This document shows, one piece after another, positions 9,118 to 16,352 of a stretch of DNA of 27,790 nucleotides. The DNA is from a virus: positions 1-27,790 of the IMG/VR virus record IMGVR_UViG_3300030419_001670; one strand, written 5' to 3'. The notes under the pieces were generated by a model, which saw only the letters and a program-made list of their open reading frames with translations, searched no databases and was not told the DNA's origin. The translations under genes and the position numbers were made by a program. The number at the start of each line of letters is the position of its first letter. Position 1 is the first letter of the stretch.

Positions 9118-10878
9118 TTATATACCTCCAGCTCCAGGTCTTGGTGTATTAGGTGCTACTGTTCCCTGTGGTGGTGTTGGTGTGGGAGGTGGAACACCCA
9201 TCATAGCATTAGGCATAGCTCGTGGGTCTGCCGTAGGTGGTGTAGGTAGTGGTGGCTGTGTTGCCTGCATTTCTGCCTGTTGCCTTTCCCTGTCTTTAGT
9301 TCTAATAATATGTAATAATTCTCCGTAATAAAATTGTGCTAAATCACTTCTTCCTCTATTTTCTGCTGCAACAAGTAGCGACCATAATGTCGCTTCAGGC
9401 AATACTCTTTCTGCCTGTTGCTCTTTAATTGCATCATCTACTAAGTCAGTATCTTGTAACCCAAGAATTTTATCTCTAATAAATATATCAGGTAATAATG
9501 GACTTTCGCCTTCTCTAGCCATTTGAGCCATACTCATCTTAGACATATCATCTTCTGGCAGTTGTCCTACAAACTTAATAATAATATCTCCTGCATTTCT
9601 TATTGCATCTGGAGTTATTTCTTCCGAGAAGTAATTTCTATTCATATCTTCTCCTGATAATTGCAAAGTATCAAAAGCATCTGTTAAATATTGATCGTTT
9701 AATAACATACATATTCTTGAGTATGCTGCTTCAAGTGCTTTTATTCTGGGTTCTAATATAGAATTAACACCTTGTCTTAAGGTATTTATAGCAAAGCCTG
9801 ATAGTTGGAATTGTAATTCTCCGTATATGCTATGTGGCAATGCTCCTCTTTGTAGTTCTCCAGATAGCAATCCTAAGAAAGCTCCTGTTTCCCTAGACAT
9901 TTCTAGTAATCCTAATGGCTCTACATCTTCTCCCTGTGCCAAAGATATTTCAGTACCTTCTTTGTAAGGATCTTCGTCTAAAGTTTTATTACCATCTCTT
10001 GATTTAATTTTTAATCCTTGTCTTTTAGCACGAGCTGTTAACTCTAGCATTGTAGATAATATCTGATTGTTTTTATCGTATATGCCTCTGTTGTGTCTGA
10101 ATACAGATTCTCCAAAATCTTTTATGGTATCATCAATCGCTACTGTTTGATTGAGTGCCTGTATTTCAGGGTTATTTCCTACTGCTCCGATAAATACAGG
10201 AACATTAGGAGAGCCATGTGGTGTAGCTTTTTTAACTACTTTGCCATTAGAAAGTACAACCATGTTATACTCTCTGTCGTAGTAATCGTATACTTCTATC
10301 CAGTCATCATAATCATCAGAAATATTTAATCTAACATTGTATTGTGACTCTATCATTTCTTTAGATCGTTTAGTTTTATAACAAGCCCATATTAAACCAT
10401 CGTGACCTGTTGCCCAATAAGTGTGCATAGGATCAAATGGTGTTATGTCAATATAAGTTTTTTCGTCTTTTGTTTTTACTAAACAAGCTCTGCCTGCATA
10501 CCAGCCTCTTATTGTTATATACCAGGCTAGTTGAGCTTTAATATCTGGTTGTATTGCATTTCTTAGTCTTTCGTCTGCACTTCTTAAAGCACCTATAAAA
10601 AATCTTTCTTTCTGATCGTTAGCTTCTCGTTGTTCTCTTTGTTGTGAATTAACAGGGATACGAGCAGTTAGTTCTGATGAATTTAAAAACGATACTATTT
10701 TATCAGCGTATGTTGCTGGTTCATTGGATGTATATGAATGGAAATCTTCTCCTGCATCATAAGGATCTAATCTGTATAGTGCATAATCTTCATCCATTCT
10801 GTTACGAAGTGGCTCTGTTGAATCATAATGTGCTTCAACTTTATTTATTATTTCTTCGGCTTTTGGTTTCTTAGCCAT
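9118..10878 (-). CDS. Portal protein (probable)
   Basis: The 586-residue product is in the size range of portal proteins and lies directly after the large terminase gene, the usual site. It would form the dodecameric ring through which DNA enters the head. The N-terminus has the pattern seen in many portals of podo- and siphoviruses (RNRMDEDYALYRLDPYD). A charged mixed alpha/beta body with EVYDYYDREYNMVVLSNGK follows, then helical segments and a proline-rich disordered tail (about residues 540-586, PPLPTPPTADP and PPPTPTPPQG). No other function competes strongly. Start ATG at 10878, spaced one base from the terminase stop, lies behind GGTGGAGATA. Confidence 0.75.
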   Translation of the reverse strand: MAKKPKAEEIINKVEAHYDSTEPLRNRMDEDYALYRLDPYDAGEDFHSYTSNEPATYADKIVSFLNSSELTARIPVNSQQREQREANDQKERFFIGALRSADERLRNAIQPDIKAQLAWYITIRGWYAGRACLVKTKDEKTYIDITPFDPMHTYWATGHDGLIWACYKTKRSKEMIESQYNVRLNISDDYDDWIEVYDYYDREYNMVVLSNGKVVKKATPHGSPNVPVFIGAVGNNPEIQALNQTVAIDDTIKDFGESVFRHNRGIYDKNNQILSTMLELTARAKRQGLKIKSRDGNKTLDEDPYKEGTEISLAQGEDVEPLGLLEMSRETGAFLGLLSGELQRGALPHSIYGELQFQLSGFAINTLRQGVNSILEPRIKALEAAYSRICMLLNDQYLTDAFDTLQLSGEDMNRNYFSEEITPDAIRNAGDIIIKFVGQLPEDDMSKMSMAQMAREGESPLLPDIFIRDKILGLQDTDLVDDAIKEQQAERVLPEATLWSLLVAAENRGRSDLAQFYYGELLHIIRTKDRERQQAEMQATQPPLPTPPTADPRAMPNAMMGVPPPTPTPPQGTVAPNTPRPGAGGI

Positions 10879-10879
10879 A

Positions 10880-12223
10880 TTATCTCCACCTTCTCACAGG
10901 AATTGAGTTTCTTGTTGCTAAATAACTATACCCAAACCTGTTGACAAGTCCGTATATTAATGCTTTAACACTATGATTATACTTATCTTCAGGCTGATTG
11001 CCAACCACATTTCCGTCACGATCTGTTTTCCACTTGTAAACTTGTGTTTGTCCATTAAAAGGATTTGGAGCATATCCAAGTTCTGATAACAGTCCTTTAC
11101 ATCTTGCATTAATTATAATTTTAGGTTCGTGTGTACTAGGGTCTAATTTAAGCATAGACTTAAATCTTTCAGTACCATCGTTAATTTTAATTTTTTCAGA
11201 GTCCATGTATAATCCAGCTTTGTCTAACCATACTTCTGCTGGTGCTGCCATAGCTTGGTGTTGATATCCTGCTACATCAATTACTCCGAACTGCACATCA
11301 CTCCACCAATTTTTTTGCATAGCGATATCTATTATTTCTTCTGTGATTAAGTTCTGTTCGTATATTTCATCAAACACAATAACTTTGTCATTAATTATTT
11401 GCACTGCACATACAGCATAAGCACCTGCGTAACCAGGATCCATCCATATGTGTACAGGTTCTCCAGGAATGTAATCTACTTCTTGTACATGAGTATCGGG
11501 TCTAAACTCAGGAAACACTAATCCTTGTGGTGGCGAAGGAATGCCTTGTATTCTTTCTTTAAAAAAATCATCAGAGGTCATTCGTTGTAGTTTAATAATT
11601 TGTTCATCGTTTTCTCCACCTGGATAAAGATGTTTGTTAGTATAAGAAGGTAAGGAATAGGACTGTGAGTCATCTTCTCCGTATTGCCAAGTCTGGAACA
11701 TTTGTGGATACCAACCTAATGATCCTTCAAAAGTACCACCTAAGAACATCCATGCTTTTCTAGGCGCACAACGCCCTAGTAATCTGTGGAATGTTTCTAA
11801 ATCCAACTGTGATGCTTCGCAACCTATTATTCCGTTTGGTGCTCTCATAGCAAGGGTTCTGGGATCTTTAGCTGATTTAGTTTGTATCTTAGTGCCATCA
11901 ACTAGTTCTATTGTGCCAGGATCTACTCGTTTTGAGGCTTTTTTTAATACTCCTAGCTTCTCAAAATCATCTACAAGGTATTCATATTCAGCTCTTGTTC
12001 GTTCATAGTCTGCTGCGACCAGCCAATATAGTCCAGGTGTTTCTGTTTCAAACACTCTTGATAGTAAATACTTACTAGCAATCATGCTTTTACCTGCTTG
12101 TTCTCCTCCAGCTACTAAAATATATCGTTTTTTTGAATTTAAAATAGGTGTTTGTGCTTCAGTTGGCTTAAAATCTACCATATTATACAAGGCTTTTACT
12201 ACATCTTCTTTTTTTGTAGTCAT
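10880..12223 (-). CDS. terL: Terminase large subunit (packaging ATPase/nuclease)
   Basis: This is the motor that pumps DNA into the procapsid and cuts concatemers. Walker A is GGEQAGKS at residues 39-46. The Walker B region is GIIGCEAS at 131-138, with Cys135 where an Asp is usual before the catalytic Glu136. The RNase H-like nuclease domain shows WMDPGY (Asp262), VFDEIY (Asp285), VIDVAG (Asp316) and a late DKYNHSVKALIYG acidic residue, giving the expected metal ligands. Length of 447 aa is normal. The ATG at 12223 shares one base with the small-subunit stop, so the two are coupled. Confidence 0.93.
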   Translation of the reverse strand: MTTKKEDVVKALYNMVDFKPTEAQTPILNSKKRYILVAGGEQAGKSMIASKYLLSRVFETETPGLYWLVAADYERTRAEYEYLVDDFEKLGVLKKASKRVDPGTIELVDGTKIQTKSAKDPRTLAMRAPNGIIGCEASQLDLETFHRLLGRCAPRKAWMFLGGTFEGSLGWYPQMFQTWQYGEDDSQSYSLPSYTNKHLYPGGENDEQIIKLQRMTSDDFFKERIQGIPSPPQGLVFPEFRPDTHVQEVDYIPGEPVHIWMDPGYAGAYAVCAVQIINDKVIVFDEIYEQNLITEEIIDIAMQKNWWSDVQFGVIDVAGYQHQAMAAPAEVWLDKAGLYMDSEKIKINDGTERFKSMLKLDPSTHEPKIIINARCKGLLSELGYAPNPFNGQTQVYKWKTDRDGNVVGNQPEDKYNHSVKALIYGLVNRFGYSYLATRNSIPVRRWR

Positions 12224-12717
12224 TATTCTTTCCTTAATATATCACTTATATCAAAATCTTCTTGTTTTTTCTCATTTGTTTGTTTTTCTGTAGGTTTTTT
12301 AGCCTCTTTAATAGCTTGTCTAAAGGTTTTCATAACATCACTAGCCTCTTGTTCTGCACCTTTATGATCTTTATACTTTTCTGGGAACATTCCGTTAAGA
12401 ACAAACATAGTAAGTGTCTGAAAATACCTGGCATCCTTGTTGTATTCGACTTTTTTATCTATAACTTCAGGTGTTAACATATGCAATACTAATTGATAAG
12501 CCTTATGTTCTATGTTTTCGCCAAAATCTTTCTTACATTGTGTGTATTCTGTTAAAAAATCAGGGTCTTGTTTCCATCTGTACAAGGTTGTTCTACTAAT
12601 TTCACTAACTTTAAGTGCTTTAGCATCAGTTCCCCAAGCAGTTAACGCCTGTAAAAAACTAGTTCTGTGTTCTAGTTCGTCTTTTCTTAATTTATTTTTA
12701 GGTATTCCTCTGGGCAT
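12223..12717 (-). CDS. terS: Terminase small subunit (DNA recognition), probable
   Basis: The 164-residue protein would recognise the packaging site and recruit TerL. It begins with a basic segment (MPRGIPKNKLRKDELEHR), followed by a helix-turn-helix at about 31-53 (DAKALKVSEISRTTLYRWKQ), then helices suited to ring assembly and a charged tail. This is the common plan of small terminases, and the gene abuts the large subunit. Unlike nearly every other gene here it has no Shine-Dalgarno sequence, and a sigma70-like promoter ends only seven bases before the ATG (see that entry). This suggests a leaderless or nearly leaderless mRNA. Confidence 0.8.
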   Translation of the reverse strand: MPRGIPKNKLRKDELEHRTSFLQALTAWGTDAKALKVSEISRTTLYRWKQDPDFLTEYTQCKKDFGENIEHKAYQLVLHMLTPEVIDKKVEYNKDARYFQTLTMFVLNGMFPEKYKDHKGAEQEASDVMKTFRQAIKEAKKPTEKQTNEKKQEDFDISDILRKE

Positions 12718-12720
12718 AGT

Positions 12721-12754
12721 AACAAATATAACTTAAATTTGTTGTAAAGACAAC
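12721..12754 (-). promoter_or_regulatory. Sigma70-like late promoter with overlapping dyads, before terS
   Basis: On the minus strand TTGTCT (12748-12753) is separated by exactly 17 bases from TATATT (12725-12730). The matches are 4/6 and 5/6 to consensus. Two dyads overlap it: GTTGT/ACAAC (12741-12745 and 12750-12754) on the -35 side, and AACAAAT/ATTTGTT (12721-12727 and 12737-12743) around the -10. Such dyads could bind a regulator switching on late genes. The predicted start site lies at or beside the terS ATG. Confidence 0.5.
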
Positions 12755-12810
12755 TTGTTTGTGTTAAAAAGTAACTGTAATAATGTTTCATTTCATTATT
12801 TCTCCTTTAA

Positions 12811-12858
12811 TTGGATAGGAGTGGTAATATATGGTATGGATATATCACTCCTATTCAA
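12811..12858. other. Long hairpin between the 90-aa gene and terS
   Basis: Arms of 13 bp (TTGGATAGGAGTG at 12811-12823 and CACTCCTATTCAA at 12846-12858, one G:T pair) enclose a 22-base AT-rich loop. The hairpin begins three bases after the stop of the minus-strand 90-aa gene and has no T-run, so it is more likely an attenuator, processing site or operator than an intrinsic terminator. On the minus strand it is followed by an AAAGGAG ribosome binding site and a 34-codon frame (12687-12791) that overlaps the start of terS. Confidence 0.55.
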
Positions 12859-12861
12859 TAT

Positions 12862-13134
12862 TTACCTACTGTAAAATATCATAGGATAGTTCTCTGCACC
12901 TGTTGCAGTAATATTTACACCAATATAGTCCATAGCTTCATCCTGAGTTAGCTTCCATTCATTCATTATAATTTCTACTAACAAATCAAAATCATAAACT
13001 GCATAAACCTTTTTGTCGCCACCAACAGTATGCTCTGTAATACCTATACAAGCATCGTCAAAACCTTCGTCTAGCATTAAAGCCTGGTTATCACTCTGAA
13101 AAGTAATATGATCTCTCAATTCTAAATTATTCAT
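12862..13134 (-). CDS. Conserved-type small protein, 90 aa, unknown function
   Basis: It starts at an ATG at 13134 with AGGGAGTG upstream. The layout (LMLDEGFDDACIGI, then VYAVYDFDLLVEIIM, then TQDEAMDYIGVNI) resembles a widespread small phage and bacterial family that I know only as uncharacterised. The family pairs an FDxCIxG segment with a VYD segment and an EExxEY-NI segment. The gene is divergent from the early operon and separated from terS by a long hairpin, so it may be expressed early or independently. No DNA-binding motif is evident. Confidence 0.65.
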   Translation of the reverse strand: MNNLELRDHITFQSDNQALMLDEGFDDACIGITEHTVGGDKKVYAVYDFDLLVEIIMNEWKLTQDEAMDYIGVNITATGAENYPMIFYSR

Positions 13135-13181
13135 TACACTCCCTTATATATATATATATATATATACTATATTATATATAT

Positions 13182-13211
13182 TATATAAACCCTATTATAA
13201 GGGTTTATATA
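13182..13211. repeat. Perfect 12-bp palindrome with 6-base loop
   Basis: TATATAAACCCT (13182-13193) is the exact reverse complement of AGGGTTTATATA (13200-13211). It follows a run of alternating TA. It could extrude as a cruciform or act as a bidirectional terminator or protein-binding site. No T-run specific to one direction favours a classical terminator. Confidence 0.7.
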
Positions 13212-13229
13212 TACTAATGAATTAATTTT

Positions 13230-13380
13230 TTGTTAATTTTTTACTGCTATATCAGGAATAATTAACACTACTCCTTTCAGGGTGTTAATTTTCCTTATAT
13301 ATTAGGCTGGGTATATTAATTTATTGTTAATTATTTGTTAATTATTTGTTAATTTTTCCTCCAGTAACTGGTTGTTAATT
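13230..13380. repeat. TTGTTAATT iterons
   Basis: TTGTTAATT occurs at 13230-13238, 13324-13332, 13335-13343, 13346-13354 and 13372-13380. The middle three are spaced exactly 11 bp, one helical turn. A TGTTAATT variant at 13283-13290 forms a 9-bp dyad with AATTAACAC at 13260-13268. Regular helical phasing suggests cooperative binding by one protein on one DNA face, as in replication iterons or operators. Confidence 0.6.
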
Positions 13381-13846
13381 TTCATAGACCCTTTTTTTGT
13401 AAAAAAAATTTTGTCAAGGGTAGGTTCACTCTTCCTCCCTACTCCCCAAGACATGCCCCCTACTAACTCTCTTCTCTTACTAACTACCTCCACCCACCCA
13501 CTTAATATATTATATTTATTTATCTTTATAGTTTCCCTTATATTACATTTATTTTTATTTATACTTTTTCCTATATTGTATCTATTTATTATTTATATTA
13601 TTTTTTTAAATTGTATATTTATTCCTATCGTTCACTTCGTTCACGAAGGATAAATATTATAGTATCGTGCGAAATTTTCGGAGCACCGATAGCAACTTTT
13701 AATGCGTCAGGAATGGCTTTAAACCGCAATTTTCCAGGCTTAAAAGTAGGAGCAGTTGCTTCGGCTACTCTGTGCAAAATTTGCGATTAAATATATATAT
13801 TTATGATCAATTTTATTTTTGTTATATGTCAATTTCCAGGTAAAGC

Positions 13847-13874
13847 GTCCTAGATAATACGTCCTAGATAATAC
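13847..13874. repeat. Perfect 14-bp tandem direct repeat
   Basis: GTCCTAGATAATAC occurs twice head to tail (13847-13860 and 13861-13874), directly after a CCAGGTAAAGC motif at 13836-13846. Each copy contains GATAAT, close to a -10 box. The pair lies about 90 bases upstream of the early promoter and could be an activator or repressor site. Confidence 0.65.
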
Positions 13875-13962
13875 GTTTTATATTTTTATATCATTTCTAT
13901 TTTTTGTGAATATTAGTTTCATAAAGAGATTATTTTTTATACAAATATATATATTAATTTCA

Positions 13963-13991
13963 TAGACATTTTATAGCCATTGCCCTATAAT
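13963..13991 (+). promoter_or_regulatory. Early promoter (sigma70-like)
   Basis: TAGACA (13963-13968), a 17-base spacer and TATAAT (13986-13991) match the bacterial housekeeping consensus at 5/6 and 6/6. The predicted start near 13998 gives a 36-base leader with a GAGGAG ribosome binding site before the first early gene. It probably drives the whole plus-strand early operon, which has few gaps. Confidence 0.7.
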
Positions 13992-14033
13992 AAATATATA
14001 GATTAATTATTAACAAAAAATGAGGAGCTAGAA

Positions 14034-14171
14034 ATGTGTGAAGTATGCGAAATTACACCATTAGAAAAAAATAGTTTTATATGTGACGGATGTGGATTAG
14101 ATAGTGGTATTGTGTGTGATGATTGTCACGTTGGAATATGTTTTGAAGTAAGCAACGCAACACTTAATTAA
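14034..14171 (+). CDS. 45-aa zinc-ribbon microprotein, first early gene
   Basis: The ATG at 14034 follows GAGGAGCTAGAA. The product begins MCEVCEITPLEKNSF and contains three CxxC pairs (CEVC, CDGC, CDDC) plus a further Cys, ending at a TAA at 14171. Such density of cysteine pairs in 45 residues indicates zinc binding. As the first gene after the strong early promoter it may act on the host transcription machinery or as a regulator; this is speculation from position. The next gene follows 21 bases later with the same GGAGCTAGAAA leader. Confidence 0.75.
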   Translation: MCEVCEITPLEKNSFICDGCGLDSGIVCDDCHVGICFEVSNATLN

Positions 14172-14192
14172 AAAAAAGTAGGAGCTAGAAAA

Positions 14193-14606
14193 ATGCAAAT
14201 CAGGATACACGGAAACATTAATAAAAAAATGATGACTATTAAAGAAGGTAGTAAAGGTAAAGCAAAGCACGAAATTAATAAATTAATAGTATTGTCTGAT
14301 GCTGAATTTATCGTGCAACCTAAAGGGCATGAAAGAATTGTTAAAAATAATTCTCGAGAAGTTGTAGCATATGTGAAGGGTAAATATAATTATCATGAAA
14401 CCAGGTATAGCGACAATTTCAACGAAAATAAAAATTTTATTCGTGTAAGTTACAACCCTAAGAAATATAAAAATCGAAATTATTTTTATAACGATCTTAC
14501 AGGAGAACGAATAAGCAAAGCCAAAAAAGTATATGCAATTGCAACAGTTGCAACCCCAACACTCACTAGATTAAATACATACATTAAAAGAGAAGGAGCT
14601 ATATAA
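14193..14606 (+). CDS. Early hypothetical protein, 137 aa, basic
   Basis: It begins at ATG 14193 behind GGAGCTAGAAAA. The protein is strongly Lys/Arg/Asn-rich (MQIRIHGNINKKMMTIKEGS), with likely beta strands at the N-terminus and a positively charged middle, and no cysteine or membrane segment. The family is unknown to me. A CCAGGTATAGC motif lies in the coding sequence at 14401-14411. The stop TAA shares a base with the next start (TAATG), so the pair is translationally coupled. Confidence 0.6.
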   Translation: MQIRIHGNINKKMMTIKEGSKGKAKHEINKLIVLSDAEFIVQPKGHERIVKNNSREVVAYVKGKYNYHETRYSDNFNENKNFIRVSYNPKKYKNRNYFYNDLTGERISKAKKVYAIATVATPTLTRLNTYIKREGAI

Positions 14607-14785
14607 TGCAACCAAATTTCAGAAATTGGAAACGGAAACAATTAAAAGAAATAATTGAAATTCACAATAACAAAGCGATTATATATTTTGATTCGCAAAT
14701 TAAAAACAACTTACAAGATTTAGCGTTTGCATCAGTGGAATTTGGATCCAGGTATAGCAAAAATTTAAAAAATTCCAGGAAATAA
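14606..14785 (+). CDS. Early hypothetical protein, 59 aa
   Basis: The ATG overlaps the preceding TAA (TAATG) and AGAAGGAGCT lies upstream, a good ribosome binding site. The product starts MQPNFRNWKRKQLKEIIEIH and is basic and probably helical at its N-terminus, with KNNLQDLAFASVEFG following. It contains a second CCAGGTATAGC (14748-14758), which encodes S-R-Y-S as in the preceding gene's T-R-Y-S, and another CCAGG near its end. Function unknown. Confidence 0.6.
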   Translation: MQPNFRNWKRKQLKEIIEIHNNKAIIYFDSQIKNNLQDLAFASVEFGSRYSKNLKNSRK

Positions 14786-14812
14786 AATTAATAAAAAATA
14801 GGAGCAATAAAA

Positions 14813-15208
14813 ATGAAAGAGAAACAAAGAACAGGATTCGTGATCCAATTAATTAATTGGCAAAACTATAGAAAAAAATACGAGGACGAGGAAATAGAAA
14901 TTCAAAAAGATGATAAAAATATTTACGGATCTATCGAATACATGATATCAGGAATAAAAAATGGGCGTGATGGAGAATCTTTTGGATATGAATTATTTGA
15001 TTGGGATTTTAAAACATCTAGTTTAATTTGTACTAGGTGTAGCGATGAAGAGAAAATAATAACTAATTGTACTAATCCGACACCATACAGAACGGAGTTT
15101 TATAATACTGAAATGGTACGCAACGGATTAATAATGAATTCATTTATTAAAAGTTACAATCAAATAATTAAATTAGATAAAAATAAATTATTAGTTTTAG
15201 AAATTTAA
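14813..15208 (+). CDS. Early hypothetical protein, 131 aa, with a cysteine cluster
   Basis: ATG 14813 follows TAGGAGCAATAAAA. The protein is mixed acidic/basic. A segment at about residues 72-89 contains CTRCSDEEKIITNC, three cysteines that could help bind a metal. The remainder shows alternating hydrophobics compatible with beta structure. I do not recognise the family. The stop is followed four bases later by a CCAGGTAACGC motif (15213-15223). Confidence 0.6.
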   Translation: MKEKQRTGFVIQLINWQNYRKKYEDEEIEIQKDDKNIYGSIEYMISGIKNGRDGESFGYELFDWDFKTSSLICTRCSDEEKIITNCTNPTPYRTEFYNTEMVRNGLIMNSFIKSYNQIIKLDKNKLLVLEI

Positions 15209-15252
15209 AGTTCCAGGTAACGCAAAACCAAATTAAATAAGGAGTAAATAAA

Positions 15253-15933
15253 ATGACATTAACAACGCAATTGACAATTAAAGAAGCAACTAAAAATGTT
15301 GGAGGCTTAAGCAAAGTTTCAAAAATGCCTTCGCTATCTTGGAGTATATCGGCTTTAGATTGTTCAACAGGTACGAAGTTGAGAGAGTCTAACCAAGCAA
15401 CAGTTTGTGACGGATGCTATGCATTAAAGGGTATGCAATCGTTACCAACTCAACAAAACGCATATGCGAAACGCCTGGAATTATGGCGAACAAATAGAAA
15501 ACTTTGGCTTTTATCTATGGATTATTTATTAAAGAATAAAAAAGTAATACAAGATACAAAATATTTTAGATGGTTTGACAGTGGCGACATTCAGGGAGCA
15601 GAAATGTTTCAAGATATTATTACACTTGCTAACTTAAATCCATTAATTAAATTTTGGCTACCAACTAAAGAATTTAAACTTGTTAAAATATACGCCAATC
15701 AAATACCAAATAATTTAAATGTGAGAAAATCACACCCATTAATCAATGCATACAAAATGCAACCAATGGATAATATAACTGAATCATATGTATACGATGG
15801 CGATAAGCTCGACACCATTCCAAATGATTCTAGAGTATGTCCAGCAACTAAGCCAAATTCTAATGGTCAATGTAATGATTGCAGAATGTGTTGGAATAAA
15901 GATATCAAATCAATTACTTATATTAAACATTAA
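15253..15933 (+). CDS. GP88-like cysteine-motif phage protein
   Basis: The 226-residue protein resembles the phage gene product 88 family. An N-terminal cysteine group (Cys37, then CDGCYALKG with Cys52 and Cys55), FRWFDSGDI at 105-113, FWLPTKE near 134-140, and a C-terminal cysteine group (Cys196, Cys207, Cys210 and Cys213 in CPATKPN...CNDCRMCW) are the features I recognise. The two cysteine clusters suggest a bound metal or iron-sulfur cluster, but the biochemical function of the family is not established. ATG 15253 lies behind AAGGAGTAAATAAA. A CGCCTGG (reverse CCAGGCG) lies inside at about 15474-15480. Confidence 0.7.
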   Translation: MTLTTQLTIKEATKNVGGLSKVSKMPSLSWSISALDCSTGTKLRESNQATVCDGCYALKGMQSLPTQQNAYAKRLELWRTNRKLWLLSMDYLLKNKKVIQDTKYFRWFDSGDIQGAEMFQDIITLANLNPLIKFWLPTKEFKLVKIYANQIPNNLNVRKSHPLINAYKMQPMDNITESYVYDGDKLDTIPNDSRVCPATKPNSNGQCNDCRMCWNKDIKSITYIKH

Positions 15934-15955
15934 TTAAAAAAATAAAGGAGTAACA

Positions 15956-16177
15956 ATGTATAAAGATATGAAAGCCAAAAAATTACAGGATGGTTATAAT
16001 CAATTCTTAAAAAAATATGGACTACCTTTAATTTCTGCTGATGATTTAAGATATGAAATCATAAATAAAAAAGGGGAAGTATACACCAATCACGAACACA
16101 TATTCCTTAAACATGATGACAATATCATAGATTATTTAGACAGGTTTATAAACGAATGGGAAAGTCTAGATTATTAA
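15956..16177 (+). CDS. Early hypothetical protein, 73 aa
   Basis: ATG 15956 follows AAAGGAGTAACA. The product is charged and mixed alpha/beta (MYKDMKAKKLQDGYNQFLKK at the start, EHIFLKHDDNIIDYLDRFI near the end) with no cysteine. No family is recognised. It is the last gene before the palindromic element at 16209-16247. Confidence 0.6.
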   Translation: MYKDMKAKKLQDGYNQFLKKYGLPLISADDLRYEIINKKGEVYTNHEHIFLKHDDNIIDYLDRFINEWESLDY

Positions 16178-16208
16178 ATTATAAATAAAAAATTAAAGGA
16201 GGTTATCA

Positions 16209-16247
16209 AGATCCAGGTAACGCATAATTTAATTATTACCTGGATCT
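16209..16247. repeat. Intergenic CCAGG palindrome, copy A
   Basis: Perfect 12-bp arms AGATCCAGGTAA (16209-16220) and TTACCTGGATCT (16236-16247) enclose a 15-base AT-rich loop beginning CGCATAATTT. There is no downstream T-run. A related element in opposite orientation lies at 17299-17332. It could be an RNase III-type processing stem, a protein-binding dyad or a mobile palindrome. Confidence 0.75.
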
Positions 16248-16275
16248 AAAGCTAAATAAAAAGAGAGAAGAAAGA

Positions 16276-16308
16276 GAACGGAGAGAGAACGGAGAGAGAA
16301 CGGAGAGA
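16276..16308 (+). repeat. Three perfect tandem copies of an 11-bp purine-rich unit
   Basis: GAACGGAGAGA is repeated three times, inside a longer all-purine or nearly all-purine stretch (about 16260-16318) between palindrome A and the next gene. On the transcript it is an unstructured, ribosome-binding-site-like leader with three GGAG cores, none correctly spaced for the start at 16353. Confidence 0.7.
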
Positions 16309-16352
16309 GAGAAAAAAAATTTAACAAATTAAAAACATAAGGGAGTAAATAA

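Larger units (their letters stand above)
13135..14033. other. Gene-poor control region, candidate replication origin
   Basis: About 900 bases without a convincing gene separate the divergent transcription units. In order they hold: a TA dinucleotide tract (about 13146-13173); a 12-bp palindrome; TTGTTAATT iterons; a strongly C-rich strand (about 13425-13502); an AT-rich low-complexity run to 13620; a less AT-rich structured island (13625-13790); a CCAGGTAAAGC motif followed by a 14-bp tandem repeat; and an early promoter. Iterons, an AT-rich unwinding zone and divergent transcription are typical of origins. No initiator protein is identified, so this remains an inference. Confidence 0.5.

Noticed and set aside
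12687-12791. 34-aa leader frame overlapping terS
   Set aside because: It has a good AAAGGAG but no recognisable product, and the predicted promoter lies downstream of its start. Kept only as an alternative in the terS finding.
13146-13173. TA run as promoter
   Set aside because: Alternating TA gives many -10-like strings but no suitable -35; unwinding or spacer function is more likely.
13372-13653. Hydrophobic 93-aa open frame in the control region
   Set aside because: It starts at a TTG without ribosome binding site and consists mainly of translated pyrimidine-rich and AT-rich low-complexity sequence, which yields Leu, Ile, Phe and Pro by composition.
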